Shown piece after piece: positions 37,751 through 47,700 of a stretch of DNA of 64,000 nt. Made by a program: the position numbers and the translations under genes. The stretch lies in NCBI GenBank assembly GCA_900074725.1, contig LT598455.1, forward strand, positions 807,802 through 871,801, in the 5' to 3' direction. The DNA is from Lachancea dasiensis. Its lineage: Eukaryota > Ascomycota > Saccharomycetes > Saccharomycetales > Saccharomycetaceae. How positions within the stretch are numbered: position 1 is the stretch's first letter; each line of letters begins with the position of its first letter. Under the pieces are notes generated by a model, which did not search any database, had not been told where the DNA came from, and saw nothing but the letters and a program-made list of their open reading frames with translations.

Positions 37751-38044
37751 ATGGAGCCTCACGAAGTTTCCACTGCAACGGGATTACACCCTATAGAACT
37801 GTGTGTTTACTCTGTTCTTTCCAACAACCTTGACGGTCTCTATCAGTCTGTAAATGAACTGCGTGAGTCTCAGGCCCTACTGCTTGTCAAGCTGCGCCAA
37901 ATACGGACATTCTTGAAAGACGAACAAGACTTTTATGATGAGCAGCAGGGACTGACAGATGAAATTCGCAGATTAAAGGCTATAAAAGTACGAACTGAAG
38001 CGTTGGTCGAAAGATATGAGGCGCTATCAAAATCTTGTTTATAA
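37751..38044 (+). CDS. SNN1: BLOC-1 subunit Snn1
   Basis: A 97-residue protein corresponding to S. cerevisiae Snn1 (102 residues, YNL086W), a subunit of the yeast BLOC-1 complex. BLOC-1 brings the GTPase-activating protein Msb3 to endosomes and so limits Vps21 activity. The middle and C-terminal parts form a coiled coil with heptad Leu/Ile (ESQALLLVKLRQIRTFL). Identity rests on size, helical character and position between the tricalbin gene and OST3/MKT1. It is convergent with OST3 with only 30 bp between stops. Confidence 0.8.
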   Translation: MEPHEVSTATGLHPIELCVYSVLSNNLDGLYQSVNELRESQALLLVKLRQIRTFLKDEQDFYDEQQGLTDEIRRLKAIKVRTEALVERYEALSKSCL

Positions 38045-38074
38045 AGTCTTTCTACATGGAAACAAGAAAGGATG

Positions 38075-39121
38075 CTAAATGGAGGGAAAGCGGAAAAGCT
38101 TAAATGGATATCCCGAACTCTTTAGGCCAAACACGGCAGTCAGTGCGCTGTAGACCACATACAGAGCAACCAAGAACGAAACCGTCAATGCGAGCTCGAT
38201 CAATGAAGCTTTGGAAGGGGAAGGTCTGCCAGCCTTGTCGTGAGAGTAGAATTTCTTGGCATAAGGGACAAACGCGATTAACGCCACGGTGCTAGATGCG
38301 AGAATGCCGTAGATGACGCTAATAATTTGAGTTTCGACACCAAATTGATTTTGTTGTTGGCCCTCTAAAAAGTACACTACCGCGCTTCCATCCTGTGTCA
38401 TGCCGGCGAATTGACTACCTCGTATAGAGTTGAACATGTATCCCGCATTCCAAAGGACGATAATAGCCACAGTGCCAAGCCCCCATACTGTCTTCGAGGT
38501 CAACATTTTGATGGCAATGGGTTTATATTGCCTAACCAGCAGCGCAACAAGAAACGTGGCCATGGCTGTGATCGACACCGAACCCCAGTTGATAGGCTGG
38601 TAAATTTCAAAGTCCGAAATCCCAATGGCGTCTTTCAGGGTATGCACAATTGCAGCCATTCTGGTGATCCCCCCTTCAGAAGGCAAGTTTATTTGGTTAA
38701 AAGTACCAATGTCCTGATCAGGGCTCAGAAATAGGACTCGAGGCACATTGTTGACTTTGAAGTTCATGAAAACCTCGTTGTTCGTTTTAGGCTCAAAGTC
38801 GGCTTTAGCGAAGAAAAGAGCGTGCTCGCCATCGGCTGACAGACCGCTGGGATGATCTTTATACCACGAGTCCGAAATGGTCGCGAATTCCGGTTCCAGT
38901 TCCATGCACAAGCTGCAACCAATAGACGGATTGGTCGAGGTTAGCAATACCACCATATATGCTTCCCTTTGCCCTCCCAAGATGCGCTCATAGTTGCTGT
39001 TAGTCAGTGTAATCGTTCCTTTATTCTTGGCGACTTCTTTAGCTAGGAGGCCGTTTGAGAGAGCCGAAGTTAGCGACAGGTACAAGAAAACCAAAAGAGA
39101 AGTCAATTGAGTCAATTTCAT
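38075..39121 (-). CDS. OST3: Oligosaccharyltransferase subunit Ost3
   Basis: A subunit of the ER oligosaccharyltransferase with a thioredoxin-like lumenal domain that holds substrate cysteines during N-glycosylation. The 348-residue product (350 in S. cerevisiae, YOR085W) has a signal peptide (1-20) and a lumenal domain with the active CxxC at C69-S-L-C72. Four C-terminal membrane segments lie at about 177-195, 210-228, 267-287 and 305-330. OST3 rather than OST6 is favoured by position next to SNN1, since YOR085W ends this chromosome XV block. Confidence 0.95.
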   Translation of the reverse strand: MKLTQLTSLLVFLYLSLTSALSNGLLAKEVAKNKGTITLTNSNYERILGGQREAYMVVLLTSTNPSIGCSLCMELEPEFATISDSWYKDHPSGLSADGEHALFFAKADFEPKTNNEVFMNFKVNNVPRVLFLSPDQDIGTFNQINLPSEGGITRMAAIVHTLKDAIGISDFEIYQPINWGSVSITAMATFLVALLVRQYKPIAIKMLTSKTVWGLGTVAIIVLWNAGYMFNSIRGSQFAGMTQDGSAVVYFLEGQQQNQFGVETQIISVIYGILASSTVALIAFVPYAKKFYSHDKAGRPSPSKASLIELALTVSFLVALYVVYSALTAVFGLKSSGYPFKLFRFPSI

Positions 39122-40548
39122 TCTTGTTACTGGATACTAGGGTCTCTGCGATCTCAAGATCGACTACTTTGTAACCGTTTTGTGGCTTGCCAAAAGTATG
39201 TTTTCCAAGATTATTCTTGAGTCGTACTTCAAGGATCACCGTCCACGAACACCATACGTCTTCCCGACATCAATTGAATATTCAAAAGTCAAGCTTAGCC
39301 CGATCTCCTATAGCTGGCTCTTTCCGAAAGTATTCGGGTATTGGAGCCGACTGAACACACATGAATATTTGTCGACTTCACTCGCAGTACAAAGGAGCTC
39401 AACGTATAGGGAAATTACAACTATAGTTTGAAAAGGATGCACGGCTGCTTTTTATTATACGTCTGTTGGAAGCATTCCCGGGGCTAGTACTGAATTATCA
39501 ACGTTCGTAAATTCAGAAAAATAGCGACCAAAAAGGAGATGAGCTGGAGACCCATTTCGATTATACTACAGCCCAATCATCCATCAGTGGAGTGATGATA
39601 TAAATGACAGAGCCTCAACTGGTCCCTTTAATTTCTTATGGAAGTTTGTATAAATACCAGGTGTACGTTTCATGGTAGCCGGACTCATAGTCCAGATAAC
39701 CGAGGAGAGACAACTAAAATAGTCACTATGTACTTCTCGATCCACCATCAATTTGGAAGATTATTCACAGTATCCATCAAAAAGTTGGGAATCGCCCAAA
39801 AGCTGAAGGACTGCTGTGGGAGGGATGCTCTTATAGAAATATTGCAGGTAGATAGGCGGGTCGTAGGTCTAATGTAGTTGCCATCGTTTCACTGATATGA
39901 TGCCATGAGACACCCGTAATGATGAAGTTGCACCAATGCAGGACACGCGAACTCGAAATTCATCAAGGATGGTGTTGAAACGAAAACTTTCACCATCAAG
40001 AATCCTTTCAAGAATTTTTGGTGATAGTTGGCGCAAATTGTAGGCATGAGTTTTTGGAGTGCTAGGTTACATTGTCATTATGGTATAAAGTGATTTGAAG
40101 TCCGATATGGTATTTCCAACAGGTCTAATCACGACACAGTTGCACTGGAGAGAATGAGAGGGCAGTTTCCAAGGCCCTGCAAGCTGCAGAAAGGATCTTC
40201 AAGCTTATATCTAGAAAAATCTTTGATCCTAGCTTTTTTTTTTGATTATGAAGCGCCTTCTCGCAAGTCGTGTACTAACAAGCCCAAAACCTCTCCCACT
40301 GACGAAGTAAGTTCTAAACAAACTTCAGGTTGATAATAACCGTTCTCGGAAGAGCGGTTTGCTGATTTCACCGCTACTTTCTTGCCCACGACTGTGTACA
40401 CCAGCGTATAGAATGATATCATGTTAATTTGGTGGCGAACGTCAACAAGAGCTAGCTCAAGTGAGCAGACATGGGTCTTATTGGGTGACAGTTCCAAAGG
40501 TACCAGCCATTGAAGGCATCTTTCACATCCTGGGTAACAAATTGAGGA
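39122..40548. other. Divergent OST3/MKT1 intergenic region
   Basis: About 1.43 kb. Short open frames only. A GTGATGATA stretch near 39590 resembles a snoRNA C box, but no matching D box was found. A T10 run lies near 40233. No gene supported. Confidence 0.45.
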
Positions 40549-42942
40549 ATGCCAATCAAGTCTTTGGAAACTTTTCTTTTTGAAAAGGGTCTGGTGGGAA
40601 CTTATCCAATTGAGTCACTGAAGAACGCAACTTTAGGGATTGATGTTGATCATTATGTTTCGCGACTTCTCACGGCAAAGAGAGAACAGTATCTCGATGC
40701 AATTGGTGGATTTCCAACAAGCCTGAAGATGTACTTGGAATCAGATCTCCAGGTCTTCCAAGAATATGACATCACGCCCTTGTTTATATTCAGTGGATCA
40801 CCTGTAGCCAACCAGGCAGAGGCCAGCGGGTATTACACGGCTTCTGCGTCAGAAGCTGCAGCGGCCGCACTTAACGCTTCGAACTCGGGCCCCATGAGCT
40901 CAGCGTCATCGCTGCCTGTGCGTACCGTCAAGGAAGCCACCCTTGCTCAAAGACATAAAGGTTGGACTCAATGGACCAATCTCTTGTCTAATAATCAAAA
41001 TACTTATATTGATCAACCTTTAACGCCAACGGAGCCTTTCCGGTACAATGTTCCCTTAGACACCAAACGCTTCCAGAGTGATTTAATACAGTTTTTCATT
41101 TCGCGGAAAATCCATTATCAAGTAGCACCCTATTCTTCGTGGTTTCAACTAGCTTACCTTTTGCGCAAGGGTTACATTGACGCAATTTACGGACCCACTG
41201 AGCTGCTAATGCTGCAATCGGTGGAAAAATTTATTTTAGGCATGGAATTTCCGAACAAAGAGTATCGATTTGTCGACAGCAACCGGGTCTTAAGTGAATT
41301 TCGCTGCTCCAAGGAAGAGTTTATAGACATTAGCATGGCGGTGGGTAATGATCTTCAGCCCTACACTTTATCTCCACTTCGGATTTACCCTAGTCAGCAG
41401 TTATTTGAAATCGCACTGGAGATGGTGATGAATAGCGGTACAGACTTCTATGCATATCAACTGGTGAATCCAATTAAAAGCGAAAGTACGCTATCTGTGG
41501 CACGTTATCAAAAGGGAGTTTCGGCTTTGAGATACATGCCTGTTTTGAAGGAAAATGGTAAAGTTGAACTGTATTCCTCGAGTGAGAGGAATGAGGAAGG
41601 AGTTATAAGTCCCTCTGATTCTTCTCCGCCTTCTTCAACAGGCTCCTTGGATGCGATTCCTAATGACGTACACGATGTTGTGGCTCAGAGATTGCCACAC
41701 GAATACTATTTTTACCGATCTGTTGGACTTATTAGTGGGAACGTTCTAGATGCGATTACCACAGGAATATATGCTGAGGAGCCACCTTTGGATGGGGGAT
41801 CGTCCAATTCTTACAGACAGCTAGTGCGTAACTCCGTCGATATCTTCAAAAACAAGGAAATCAATCAATTAACACAACCGATCAACCGCTATTATCAAAT
41901 CAAACCCATAAAACAGGTAAAATGGTTCACTCCAGATGAACCAGTCACTCTTATGAACAGAGTGGTTCCTTCAATATTCGAAAAAGTCAATCTCTTGGTT
42001 GTAAAGACTGACCAAGTCGATAGGGAATTTTCTATCTCCAATTTTCTTTCAGTCATAATGCAACCGGAAAATATGACAGATTCATTTGTTTCCGAAAAGG
42101 TTTTATTCCCAAATAATGTTCCCCAGAGTAAGAAACTGACAGCGCCATTCGATTTGTTGGCGACAGCATTCTTAAGATTTTTAACGTTGTTGGAGTTCAT
42201 GGACTTCGACGCCGCCACTAAAAAATTGAAAGTAACTACCTGGGGTGAAGTTCTATGTTCTTTGACCCATGAGCAGTTTGATGCGCAATTCGTTGAGTCG
42301 TACTTCACGCTACTTGTTTTTGTCAAAACCGGCGTTTTATCGTTGTTCGAAGAAAGCACCCCCCCTACACCATCAGCATTATCAAAGGCAACCTTAAGGT
42401 CGTACCCAAAAGAATCATCATTTATCCTGGCTATAACACGAGTGCTAAGTGTCTTTCAACTCGAGCAGAAACCTTCGAATTACCATGGCCCTGTGGACAG
42501 AAAAACTTTAATATTCAGAGACCATGTGGACTACATCAAGGAAAACCTTAGCGAATTGTTCGAAGCCACATTGGTTTCGTCTTTGACGGCTGGCGAATTC
42601 GACAGACTCTCTTTGGATAACGCTGGTTGGCAACAGAGAGTCGTTGGCACAATGCCATTTAAATTGTCTACACCAAGTACCGTGACTGCCATGATTTGGC
42701 AATTCTATCTTCAGAAGTACCTGCATAGCGGAAATTCCAAGACCGATGCTTTAGCCTTAATTGTGACTTTATTCAATACAAGCAAAACCATTCCAAGTCT
42801 AGATGAAGAGCTCACAAGATCGCTGAAGTTCATGAGACAATTTTCAAAGCTGTTACAAACTCTTTCTGAGGCAGGTTTGTGCAAGAGAGAGGAGTACGAA
42901 ATTTTTGTGGATGCAGTGGCATTTGCAGAGCAAGCCCTATAG
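40549..42942 (+). CDS. MKT1: Post-transcriptional regulator Mkt1
   Basis: A 797-residue protein (830 in S. cerevisiae, YNL085W) with a divergent XPG/FEN1-type nuclease fold. It acts with Pbp1 on HO mRNA and on nuclear-encoded mitochondrial transcripts. The N-terminus (KSLETFLFEKGLVGTYPIESL) and the block YLDAIGGFPTSLKMYLESDL are nearly identical to Mkt1. A central XPG-I-like part (APYSSWFQLAYLLRKGYIDAIYGPTE) and the Mkt1 C-terminal domain follow. A short Ala/Ser-rich insert lies near residues 100-125. Catalytic acidic residues of true XPG nucleases are not clearly conserved, as in Mkt1. Confidence 0.95.
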   Translation: MPIKSLETFLFEKGLVGTYPIESLKNATLGIDVDHYVSRLLTAKREQYLDAIGGFPTSLKMYLESDLQVFQEYDITPLFIFSGSPVANQAEASGYYTASASEAAAAALNASNSGPMSSASSLPVRTVKEATLAQRHKGWTQWTNLLSNNQNTYIDQPLTPTEPFRYNVPLDTKRFQSDLIQFFISRKIHYQVAPYSSWFQLAYLLRKGYIDAIYGPTELLMLQSVEKFILGMEFPNKEYRFVDSNRVLSEFRCSKEEFIDISMAVGNDLQPYTLSPLRIYPSQQLFEIALEMVMNSGTDFYAYQLVNPIKSESTLSVARYQKGVSALRYMPVLKENGKVELYSSSERNEEGVISPSDSSPPSSTGSLDAIPNDVHDVVAQRLPHEYYFYRSVGLISGNVLDAITTGIYAEEPPLDGGSSNSYRQLVRNSVDIFKNKEINQLTQPINRYYQIKPIKQVKWFTPDEPVTLMNRVVPSIFEKVNLLVVKTDQVDREFSISNFLSVIMQPENMTDSFVSEKVLFPNNVPQSKKLTAPFDLLATAFLRFLTLLEFMDFDAATKKLKVTTWGEVLCSLTHEQFDAQFVESYFTLLVFVKTGVLSLFEESTPPTPSALSKATLRSYPKESSFILAITRVLSVFQLEQKPSNYHGPVDRKTLIFRDHVDYIKENLSELFEATLVSSLTAGEFDRLSLDNAGWQQRVVGTMPFKLSTPSTVTAMIWQFYLQKYLHSGNSKTDALALIVTLFNTSKTIPSLDEELTRSLKFMRQFSKLLQTLSEAGLCKREEYEIFVDAVAFAEQAL

Positions 42943-43269
42943 TGGTGAAGAGCTTCATATCAAATACAATGTATAGTCAAACCGATGCACTATTCCATTG
43001 TGTAGGTGGGACAATCATGCCAAAGCATTAGTCGAAGTTGAATTTCCCTAAAGGGCATCGAATTTATTGGATCGCACGAGGCGATCCCATTTTGCAGCAT
43101 GACCGTGCACGTCAAAAAATTTCGCTGATTGTACTCTAACATTTCATAAGTCTGGCGAAGTGCGGTGTGTCCTGATACGATCAGACTCAACAATAAAATA
43201 TAAATCAATCAGGCTTATTTTCTCCTTTTTTTTACTAACTGGCAAGTACTTCGTACTTTCCACAAGCTC

Positions 43270-43314
43270 TACTTATACTTGAACTGCGGCGGAGGGTCAG
43301 CGCTTGTATAAGTA
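43270..43314. repeat. Spaced 9-bp inverted repeat
   Basis: TACTTATAC (43270-43278) is repeated inverted as GTATAAGTA (43306-43314), with a 27-nt GC-rich spacer. Confidence 0.6.
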
Positions 43315-43360
43315 TAATGAAACTCCCTCCAAAATCTTTGGGTGAGGTGACATGACATTA

Positions 43361-43398
43361 TCCTGTCATTTTGAGGTTTCACTCTGATTATGACAGGA
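43361..43398. repeat. Spaced 9-bp inverted repeat
   Basis: TCCTGTCAT (43361-43369) is repeated inverted as ATGACAGGA (43390-43398), with a 20-nt spacer. It lies 47 bp after another inverted repeat of the same arm length. Confidence 0.6.
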
Positions 43399-43779
43399 AT
43401 ACAAAGAATGATGGGCCGAGCGCCAGAGTCGAGTAACGCATCTACATGGCTATGAGACACTGATCAGAGCATGATTCAATCCAAGTCAGTCTGCTAGAGT
43501 AAACAAGATCATTTGAGGCTCTACGGGACGCCCCCCACACTTGAGTCGGAGCAGGGGAAAAGAGATAAAAAAACCGCTGAGCAAGAACCAATAGAATGAA
43601 TAGATATAGAAAAAAAAGTCAATAAAAGTCAATACTGAATATCAACGAGATCTACTGGTTCTAAAAGCCATTAAACAACGCCTTCGTTAAATTGACGTTG
43701 TGAGAGTTGTTCACAAAAAGCGTGCCTGATACAGCTAGCTATGTATTTTCAGTTATCCTAACCACCCAGCGAACGAATA

Positions 43780-43852
43780 GCTTCTATGGCCAAGTTGGTA
43801 AGGCGCCACACTAGTAATGTGGAGATCATCAGTTCAAATCTGGTTGGAAGCA
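43780..43852 (+). tRNA. tT(AGU): tRNA-Thr (anticodon AGU), copy 1
   Basis: A 73-nt intronless tRNA with acceptor stem GCTTCTA/TGGAAGC, D arm TGGCCAAGTTGG, anticodon loop CTAGTAA carrying AGT, and T loop TTCAAAT. It nearly matches S. cerevisiae tRNA-Thr(AGU). A T5 terminator begins 4 nt after it. Its sequence is identical to the gene at 54406-54478. Confidence 0.97.
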
Positions 43853-43856
43853 TATA

Positions 43857-43861
43857 TTTTT
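43857..43861 (+). terminator. Pol III terminator of tRNA-Thr copy 1
   Basis: T5 run 4 nt after the tRNA end, with a second T run directly after. Confidence 0.7.
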
Positions 43862-44754
43862 ATTTTTACACGCGAACATAAACCACTACCTGGTTACGGC
43901 CATTTGAGTGTTGACCATCCTTCTTTGGCGGTTTGCTCAAAGAGTTTAAGCTGCTTTGATATTTTTGTTTACTATGAGTCAAAAATAGTGGCGATTTATC
44001 GATCTGCCGCTTCTTGCAATTAGTTGAAGTGTAGCCTTACGAATCGTCACTTGTGAAACTGGATGTAGATTCTGCTTCTACGCTCACTGGTACTACTGGA
44101 AAATACACGGAGTTACTCGCACTCTGACAACTTTTGCGTCGTTGCATCCATCTCGTAGATGTTGCTTCAGGTTCTTCAGGAATTCGCGACAATCAAAATA
44201 TGAGAATCTTCGAATGATCCCTCATACGAAGCTATCGCAAGTAAGTGATTGAGATACGGCATGTTGTAAAATAGCTTGTAAAAGCTAAGCACGTAAACTT
44301 CCTTTTTTGACGTATTCCCATTTTTGAGTCACTTGTATTCTAGCATCTCAGGGAGCACTGCCAAAATAGGTTGAAAACAAGGAATTCTGTTTGCCGGATA
44401 AAGGGGCTCCTCTACGACGTTCTACGCTCATTTTTCTACGTTGTGAACAGATAATATGACTAAAATTATCCGCTAGCCACTACCGGGTTATCAACTGAAT
44501 GATTTTAGCTGTCGCTCCGACTATTCCTACAATATATGGAATACAATCGAGTGTACAACACTAGACTCGCGGGCTAGATGACATGGCTGAAGCAACTCGC
44601 TGTGATTCCAATTATATTCTTGATGATCCCAATAAATCACTATTAACGAGTGGCGAAAATTGACTACTTCATCAATTAAACTGCTTGGTAAAACGCATAA
44701 GAGCTTTTGGCGCTGTGAAGCTGCTGAAAAACTGTGACTTCAGATTCTTTGAGG

Positions 44755-46438
44755 ATGGTATGATAACATAGACTATGCATTTTGAAAGGCTGTTTGAAAT
44801 AATGCACCTTCGCTGCCTTGCTAGCCGCTTTTACTAACCTAAAGTTTGTCTCATAAGAGTGTCCAGATATTTGGTGATCAAGTAACAGAAGAAAGGGCTG
44901 AGAATGCCCGTATGTCGGCTTTTGTTGGCGCAATTGCAGTAGGTGATCTTGTGAAAACGACCTTGGGGCCAAAGGGTATGGACAAGCTTTTGCAGAGCGC
45001 GAGCAGCGACACATCCATGGTCACCAACGATGGGGCCACAATTTTGAAATCCATTCCGCTAGATAATCCAGCCGCCAAGGTTCTAGTCAATATCAGTAAG
45101 GTCCAAGATGACGAAGTCGGTGATGGAACCACAAGCGTGACGGTTCTCAGCGCAGAACTCTTGAGGGAAGCGGAAAAGCTCATTGATCAGGGAAAAATCC
45201 ATCCCCAAACCATCATCGAGGGATATAGAATCGCATCCAAGGCCGCTCTAAACGCTCTCGCAAAGACCGCTGTCGACCATTCCGCGAACAAAGAAAATTT
45301 TTACCAGGATTTGATCTCGATTGCGAAGACCACACTTTCCTCAAAAATTTTATCCCAAGATAAAGAACACTTTTCCAAATTAGCGGCCGATTCCATTATC
45401 AGACTGGGTAGTCGTGTTGATCTAGAACACATTCAAGTTCTGAAAATTATTGGTGGTAGATTATCAGATTCCTTCTTAGACGAGGGTTTCATATTGCCTA
45501 AGAGATTTGGTAACAATCAGCCCAGACGCGTTGAAAATGCCAAGATTCTGATTGCTAACACATCTTTAGATACTGACAAGGTCAAGATTTTTGGCGCTAA
45601 ATTTAAAGTTGATTCTACTTCTAAACTAGCTGAGTTAGAGAAGGCTGAGAAAGGCAAGATGAAGAATAAGATAGACAAGATCTCCAAGTTCGGTATCAAC
45701 ACTTTCATCAACAGACAGCTCATTTACGACTACCCCGAGCAACTATTCACCGATTTAAACATTAACTCTATCGAGCACGCAGACTTCGAAGGTGTTGAAA
45801 GGTTAGCATTGGTCACTGGTGGGGAGGTTGTTTCGACTTTTGACAACCCAGAGAAGTGTAAGCTAGGTGAGTGTGATCTCATTGAGGAGGTCATGATCGG
45901 TGAGGAGACATTTACGAAATTTAGCGGGTGTAAGGCAGGAGCCGCATGTACCATCGTGCTGAGGGGTGCCACAGAACAAGTTCTGGACGAAGCTGAAAGA
46001 TCTCTTCACGACGCCTTGTCAGTACTCTCGCAAACTACCAAAGAAACTAGAACGGTTTTAGGTGGGGGTTGTGCCGAGATGATTATGTCGAAAGCTGTTG
46101 ACACCGCTGCCCAAAACGTGGACGGCAAAAAATCTTTCGCCGTCGAGGCTTTCGCTCGTGCTCTGAGACAGCTCCCCACAATTCTAGCTGACAACGCTGG
46201 CTTCGATAGCAGTGAACTGGTTTCTAAATTGAGGTCCTCAATTTACAACGGAATGACTACTTCTGGTCTCAACTTGAACGACGGAACCATTGCTGACATG
46301 AGAGACCAGGGAATTGTTGAAAGTTACAAGTTGAAACAGGCTGTTGTCAGCTCCGCGTCAGAGGCTGCTGAGGTTCTACTGAGAGTAGACAATATTATTA
46401 GAGCCAAGCCAAGAACAGCCAACAGACAACATATGTAG
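44755..46438 (+). CDS. CCT2: CCT/TRiC chaperonin beta subunit, two exons
   Basis: Subunit beta of the cytosolic chaperonin that folds actin, tubulin and WD40 proteins. The frame 44846-46438 has no ATG in front. Joining the ATG at 44755-44757 to 44858-46438 gives a 527-residue protein starting [18 protein letters not shown], the same start and length as S. cerevisiae Cct2 (YIL142W). ATP-binding motifs are LGPKGMD (37-43), TNDGAT (57-62) and GDGTTS (89-94). The C-terminus RTANRQHM is identical to the yeast protein. The first exon is only the start codon. Neighbours END3, AXL2 and REV7 place it in the chromosome IX/XIV ancestral block. Confidence 0.95.
44758..44857 (+). other. CCT2: CCT2 intron directly after the start codon
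   Basis: A 100-nt intron with donor GTATGA directly after ATG, a perfect TACTAAC branch site (44832-44838) and acceptor AAG at 44855-44857. An earlier AG at 44843-44844 is only 7 nt from the branch adenosine and would give a frame that stops at once, so it is rejected. Splicing yields M-SVQIFGDQ, exactly the known Cct2 N-terminus. Confidence 0.85.
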
Positions 46439-46548
46439 GAGCTGAGTTTGCCAGTCATGTACTTAAGAGTTTAATAAGATTTGCCCGAAAAAAAGTTCAC
46501 ATTTTATGCAAGTATCGCGCGACGTTGTATATATATACACCGAACTAC

Positions 46549-47700
46549 CTATATCCGCAAAGACTGCGATTCTGATTTCAATTGTTGAAGTTCTTCTTTC
46601 TTGCTAGCCAAAAATTGCTCTAACACCCCAACTTGCTGTTCTATGGTCTCTAAATCCTCTCTTACGCCCCTTACATCCAAAAGGGTCTCGGATGGTCGCT
46701 GAGTAGTCGAAGTTTGATCCTGGAGATAATAATATAGTTCTTCGAATTGTTTACTAGCAACACTTGGGTCTGATTTGCTAGTATCATACGACAATTCTAG
46801 TTTATTTGGACTTCCACCCAGGTTTCCCAGCTGACTCCTCAAGGCGCTTAGTTCGGAGTCTGTCCCATCCCCTTCTGAGTTGTTGGTATTTTTTGCTGAA
46901 CTGTCCTGAGAGTTCGTGTAGTTTTTGTAATTTTGAGGTGAATGACGTTTTACGTCACCTTGATGAGAATTTAAGTCGTAAGTCACACGCTGCTGATTGC
47001 AGATATCTCTGATAGCTTGTGGGAGTTCAGTAGGCAAATCGCAGCCAAGATCATTCTTTTGTTTGAGGGCATGAAGTAGGTAGACGGCAGGATCCTTGTT
47101 GATAGAGGACGCATTTTGAGAATTTACAAGGACCCACACGCGGTCGAACTCGGCTGTACTGATTTTTGGAAATTTTGACCTAGCAACACTTGAAAGGGGA
47201 CCATATGTGACAGTACCATCTGTGAGAGTATCGCATGATTCATAGATCGCCGCATAGAGATTTTTGTTAGAAGGAGAAATATACCAGTCCAATTTGGGCG
47301 CAGGCGCCGAGGAAGGTGTTTCCTGATGATCAGTCCTGCTGGAAGAGGGCTTAGCTACTGCAGATGACTCTTGGCTCGCCTCTCGAGGAATGCGTTGTTG
47401 GTTGAGTTTTGCCTTGCTGCCGGGAATGAGCCAGTCCGGTAGCGTGTCTGGCACGGAGTCGATGTTTTTGTTTACCATATCAAAAATGAGACGCATACAA
47501 ATGACGAACTCTTCAAAGTCCAGGTTGTCATCATCGTCTATATCGGCTAAAAACCAAATTTTGTTCAGCAAGGAAGAGTCCAGCTTCGAATTGAACAGAA
47601 TGGGTTGAACCTGATCATGCGTTAATTTGTTGTCCACGGGTTTCAATCCCGAAAAAATCTGCCAGTACTTCTTGATCTCAAACTGCTCTAGCTTAGGCAT
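46549..47700 (-). CDS. END3: Endocytic EH-domain protein End3
   Basis: Part of the Pan1-Sla1-End3 coat complex needed for the internalisation step of endocytosis and actin patch assembly. The 383-residue product (349 in S. cerevisiae, YNL084C) opens with an EH domain whose EF-hand loop is DIDDDDNLDFEE (53-64). A second EH domain with a degenerate loop lies at about 130-230. The C-terminal part, which binds Sla1, ends in a coiled coil (ETIEQQVGVLEQFL). The linker between EH2 and the coiled coil is longer than in S. cerevisiae and Asn/Ser-rich. Convergent with CCT2. Confidence 0.94.
   Translation of the reverse strand: MPKLEQFEIKKYWQIFSGLKPVDNKLTHDQVQPILFNSKLDSSLLNKIWFLADIDDDDNLDFEEFVICMRLIFDMVNKNIDSVPDTLPDWLIPGSKAKLNQQRIPREASQESSAVAKPSSSRTDHQETPSSAPAPKLDWYISPSNKNLYAAIYESCDTLTDGTVTYGPLSSVARSKFPKISTAEFDRVWVLVNSQNASSINKDPAVYLLHALKQKNDLGCDLPTELPQAIRDICNQQRVTYDLNSHQGDVKRHSPQNYKNYTNSQDSSAKNTNNSEGDGTDSELSALRSQLGNLGGSPNKLELSYDTSKSDPSVASKQFEELYYYLQDQTSTTQRPSETLLDVRGVREDLETIEQQVGVLEQFLASKKEELQQLKSESQSLRI

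Larger units (their letters stand above)
42943..44754. other. MKT1 to CCT2 intergenic region with tRNA
   Basis: About 1.8 kb with tRNA-Thr at 43780-43852 and two spaced inverted repeats (43270-43314 and 43361-43398). A run of A near 43611 and several AT-rich patches are present. No protein gene and no recognisable LTR beside the tRNA. Confidence 0.5.

Noticed and set aside
39315-39345. CDEIII-like TTTCCGAAA, possible centromere
   Set aside because: The rest of CDEIII does not match, and no CDEI plus AT-rich CDEII stands at the right distance.
39585-39680. Possible C/D snoRNA
   Set aside because: A C-box-like GTGATGATA is present but no D box or terminal stem at suitable distance.
44846-44857. 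Unspliced CCT2 start
   Set aside because: The frame begins with TTG and adds LSHK, absent in Cct2; the intron model restores the known start.
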